Below are positions 61,727 through 64,000 of a DNA stretch of 64,000 nucleotides, one piece after another; the first letter of the stretch is position 1; the number at the start of each line of letters is the position of its first letter. Location of the stretch: positions 372,001 through 436,000 of the forward strand of contig NZ_JAHXDI010000002.1 of NCBI RefSeq assembly GCF_023091865.1, given 5' to 3'. The notes below the pieces were generated by a model. That model was not told where the DNA came from and did not search any database. It was given only the letters and a program-made list of their open reading frames with translations. The DNA is from Chromohalobacter moromii (GTDB lineage: Bacteria; Pseudomonadota; Gammaproteobacteria; Pseudomonadales; Halomonadaceae). A program made the translations under genes and the position numbers.

Positions 61727-63439
61727 TCAGTCGGCACCTGGCAGCAGACCGCGCCGCCGTCGAAACACATAACGCGGCACCAGCATCGCCAGCATGAAGC
61801 CCAGCGCCGGCAGCAACAGTTGCAGCAGGGCGTAAATGGCCGTCAGCCGGCGGTCTCCCCCGCTCGCCAGGCTGACCGCCTCGGTGGTCACCGTGACCAC
61901 GCGCCCGGCGCCCAGCAGCAAGGTCGGCAGATACTGGCCGATGCTCACCGCGAAGCCCACCGCCGCCGCGGTCAGTACCGGTGTCAGCAACAGCGGCAGA
62001 CGCACGCGCCAGAAGACCCGCCAGGGGCCGGCACCGAGGCTGCTCGCCTGCTGGCTCCAGCGCGGATCCAGGCGTCGATAGCTTTCCGCCAGCGACAGGA
62101 AGACGTAGGGCAGTACGAACACCGCGTGACCGATGATGACCGCACCCAGGCCGGGCCGGACACCCATTTGCGCCTGCATCATGACCAGCCCGAACAGAAA
62201 CGCCACCGAGGGCACCAGCAACGGCAGGTACAGGATCAGTTGCGCCCAGGGGCGCATCGGCCGGCGGCGCTGGGTCTCCGCCTCCAGCGCGCCCAGCACC
62301 AGCACCACGGAGACCAGGGTCGCGGCGAGCGCGACCCCGAGCGACTGCCATACCGGCGCGACCAGATCATCGGCCGCGTTCAGCCAGTTGTGCGCGGTCG
62401 GCGGCCAGGGCAGGAACGCCGGGAACGGCCAGTATCCAGCCACCGACCACAGCGCCAGTCCCGCCAGCGCGGCCATCATCAGGCCCAGCACGGTGCGCAT
62501 GGCCAGCCAGGCCATACCGGCCAGCCAGCGATCGCCGCACTGGCGCCGCCCGTCCCGACACCAGCCCCGGCTGGCGCGCGCCACCAATCGCTCCAGCGCC
62601 CACCAGATCGACAAGGCAACCAGCGTCAGCAGCAGCTGCAGCATCGCCCCCGCCGAGGCCATGAAGCGCATCGACAGCGCGGGATCGTTGAGCCAGCCGA
62701 CCACCGACACCGCAAGCGTGGAAGGCGTCGTGGGGCCCAGGATCATGGCTACGTCCACCGTCGAGGTGGCAAAGGCGATCACCGCGTAGAGGGGCAACCG
62801 CAGCAAGGGATAGAGCCCGGGCATGACACCCTTGAGAAAGGCCGTCAGCGGACGATAGCCCAGACTGCGTGCCACGCGCAGGCGCTCGCCGGCCTGGCAC
62901 TGCACCAGGGCCGCCAAGCTCATCAGCAGCAGGAAGGGCACCTCCTTGACGACCAGCCCCAGGATCAACGACAGCCCCCAGGCATCGCCGGGAAACGCAT
63001 AATCCGGCGGGTAGGCCCAACCGCTCAGCCAGGGCGAGATTCCCCGCGCCGCCCATCCCGACGGCGCCAGCAGGAACGCCAGGCCGATCGCCGCCGCTGC
63101 GTGGGGCACCGCCAGTAGCGGCGACAGCCAGCGCTGGATGCGCCGATACAGCGCCGTATGCAGGAAACTGCCCAGGAACAGTACCACCAGACCCAGTGAC
63201 AACGCCGCGCTGACCAACCCGGTCACCAGGCTGAGCCGTGCCATGTCGACGATTCCCGGCACCGCGAAGAGCTGCCGCCAGGGCGCCAGGGTCAGGCGTT
63301 CACCGCCGAGTGCCGGCAACCAGCCGAACGCCGGTGCCAGCGCCCCCAGCACACCGGCGACCACCGGTACGCTGAGCAAGGCGATGGTCAGCCAGGGCAG
63401 GACACCGACAACCAGCCGATAGGCAACGGCCGATGTCAT
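61727..63439 (-). CDS. ynjC: ABC transporter permease with two fused membrane units, YnjC-like
   Basis: The 570-residue permease contains two sets of about six helices, each with an EAA-type coupling loop (AGERLRVARSLGYRPLTAFL and SYRRLDPRWSQQASSLGAG). This fused form is typical of YnjC and of some thiamine and iron permeases. It overlaps the upstream binding-protein gene by four bases and lies 16 bases before the ATPase. Confidence 0.87.
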   Translation of the reverse strand: MTSAVAYRLVVGVLPWLTIALLSVPVVAGVLGALAPAFGWLPALGGERLTLAPWRQLFAVPGIVDMARLSLVTGLVSAALSLGLVVLFLGSFLHTALYRRIQRWLSPLLAVPHAAAAIGLAFLLAPSGWAARGISPWLSGWAYPPDYAFPGDAWGLSLILGLVVKEVPFLLLMSLAALVQCQAGERLRVARSLGYRPLTAFLKGVMPGLYPLLRLPLYAVIAFATSTVDVAMILGPTTPSTLAVSVVGWLNDPALSMRFMASAGAMLQLLLTLVALSIWWALERLVARASRGWCRDGRRQCGDRWLAGMAWLAMRTVLGLMMAALAGLALWSVAGYWPFPAFLPWPPTAHNWLNAADDLVAPVWQSLGVALAATLVSVVLVLGALEAETQRRRPMRPWAQLILYLPLLVPSVAFLFGLVMMQAQMGVRPGLGAVIIGHAVFVLPYVFLSLAESYRRLDPRWSQQASSLGAGPWRVFWRVRLPLLLTPVLTAAAVGFAVSIGQYLPTLLLGAGRVVTVTTEAVSLASGGDRRLTAIYALLQLLLPALGFMLAMLVPRYVFRRRRGLLPGAD

Positions 63440-64000
63440 TGCGCGCCGTAACGCTGCCGCCAGGCCTTCTCGAGCGGCTCGATCCAGGAGGGATGGGGTT
63501 CGCGCAGCGTCTCGCCCAAGGAGGGTGGCGGCAGGCTCTCGGCGGCCCGGCCATCGCGCGCGAACGCCTCACGCTGCTCGGGGTTCAGGCGCGACATGTC
63601 CAGCACCGTGGCATCGCCCCACAGAGAGAGGTCCTGCTTGCGGGCCTGGGCCTCGGGCGAGAGCAGGAAGTTGGCGACCGTCAAGGCGCCGGCCTTGTGC
63701 TGGGCATTGAAGGGAATGGCGACGAAATGCACGTTGCCCAGCGTGCCATCGTCGAGGATGTAACTGCGCGTGGTCGGTGGCAGTTGATAATCGAGGACCG
63801 CGGCGGCCGGGGCGGAGGGGGTAAAGGTGAACGCCAGGCTCAACGCCCCGTCGCCCATCAACTGACGCATCTGTGGCCCGCCCGCGGGGAAGCGCTCGCC
63901 CTCGCGCCACAGAGAGGGATGCAAACGGTCCAGGTAGTCCCACAGCGGTGCGGTGACGGACTCGAAATCGGCCTCGTTGACCGGTGCATAAAGCGCCTCA
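63436..64000 (-). CDS. ynjB: ABC transporter substrate-binding protein, YnjB-like (N-terminal part outside window)
   Basis: The open frame runs off the right edge, so only the last 188 residues are seen. Visible blocks include APVNEADFESVTAPLWDYLD near the edge, RQLMGDGALSLAFTFTPSAP, GTLGNVHFVAIPFNAQHKA and ANFLLSPEAQARKQDLSLWG, which match YnjB. It would be periplasmic and deliver the unknown substrate to YnjC-YnjD. Confidence 0.85.
   Translation of the reverse strand, partial: EALYAPVNEADFESVTAPLWDYLDRLHPSLWREGERFPAGGPQMRQLMGDGALSLAFTFTPSAPAAAVLDYQLPPTTRSYILDDGTLGNVHFVAIPFNAQHKAGALTVANFLLSPEAQARKQDLSLWGDATVLDMSRLNPEQREAFARDGRAAESLPPPSLGETLREPHPSWIEPLEKAWRQRYGAQ

Noticed and set aside
61820-63118. 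432-codon plus-strand frame opposite the YnjC-like permease
   Set aside because: Arg/Gln-rich complement of a transmembrane coding sequence with no motif.
1-64000. tRNA, rRNA, insertion sequences, integrase or phage genes
   Set aside because: I looked for transposase, integrase and tRNA-like features and found none that I could support, despite several rearrangement scars.

Overview
The window is GC-rich and almost fully coding. It most likely comes from a halophilic gammaproteobacterium of the Halomonadaceae (Halomonas/Chromohalobacter type). The grounds are an ectoine/hydroxyectoine catabolic cluster, a Pseudomonas-like narK1K2/narHJI/PPIase/moa-moe arrangement, and a CPA1 Na+/H+ antiporter. 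This is inferred from gene content; no search was run.

Layout. (1) 1-9.6 kb: 3' end of an FdhF/YdeP-type molybdoenzyme, a membrane protein, the ectoine-degradation genes doeC-doeD-eutB-eutC, and a Tat-exported PhoD phosphatase. (2) 9.7-12 kb: an AraC regulator with a LysE exporter, an ExoD-like protein and a decayed cyclic-nucleotide-binding gene. (3) 12.3-31.5 kb: respiratory nitrate reduction, with narHJI-ppiC-moaB-moeA, narK1-narK2 and narXL, then small stress-type proteins, a NhaP-type antiporter and an hmp remnant. narG lies alone, about 9.6 kb from narHJI. (4) 31.8-52 kb: an anaerobic and denitrification block. It holds an FNR/ANR regulator, a HemN-like protein without its cluster cysteines, copper nitrite reductase (nirK), a NrdG-like protein with one cysteine missing, ubiU/ubiV, nrdG, an unusually split nrdD, quinol NO reductase with a di-iron repair protein, norR, a broken chemoreceptor, ubiT, a chimeric P450/SdhB ORF, nnrS, and genuine hemN. 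(5) 52-64 kb: ordinary metabolism (LysR/EamA, DUF4396, argC, HAD dehalogenase) and a tail with a TVP38-flavoprotein fusion, two small glycosyltransferases, DUF3047 and the YnjBCD transporter.

How it works together. Nitrate is imported by NarK and reduced by NarGHI, assembled with NarJ and Mo-cofactor genes. Nitrite is reduced to NO by NirK, and NO to N2O by qNor. No nitrous oxide reductase gene is in the window. UbiU/V/T make ubiquinone without O2, HemN makes haem, and NrdD/G supply deoxynucleotides. I see about eleven FNR/ANR-like boxes, three NarL 7-2-7 sites (one before each nar unit), and two sigma54/NorR promoter modules flanking norR, so oxygen, nitrate and NO signals are layered here.

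Most unusual points: a stand-alone 53-residue gene carrying the glycyl-radical motif of NrdD; radical-SAM relatives that have lost cluster cysteines on both sides of nirK; separation of narG from narHJI with a promoter region resembling that of narK1; a P450-SdhB chimeric ORF; duplicated NorR promoter modules; an ectopic exoD fragment; and a foldable leader before the antiporter.
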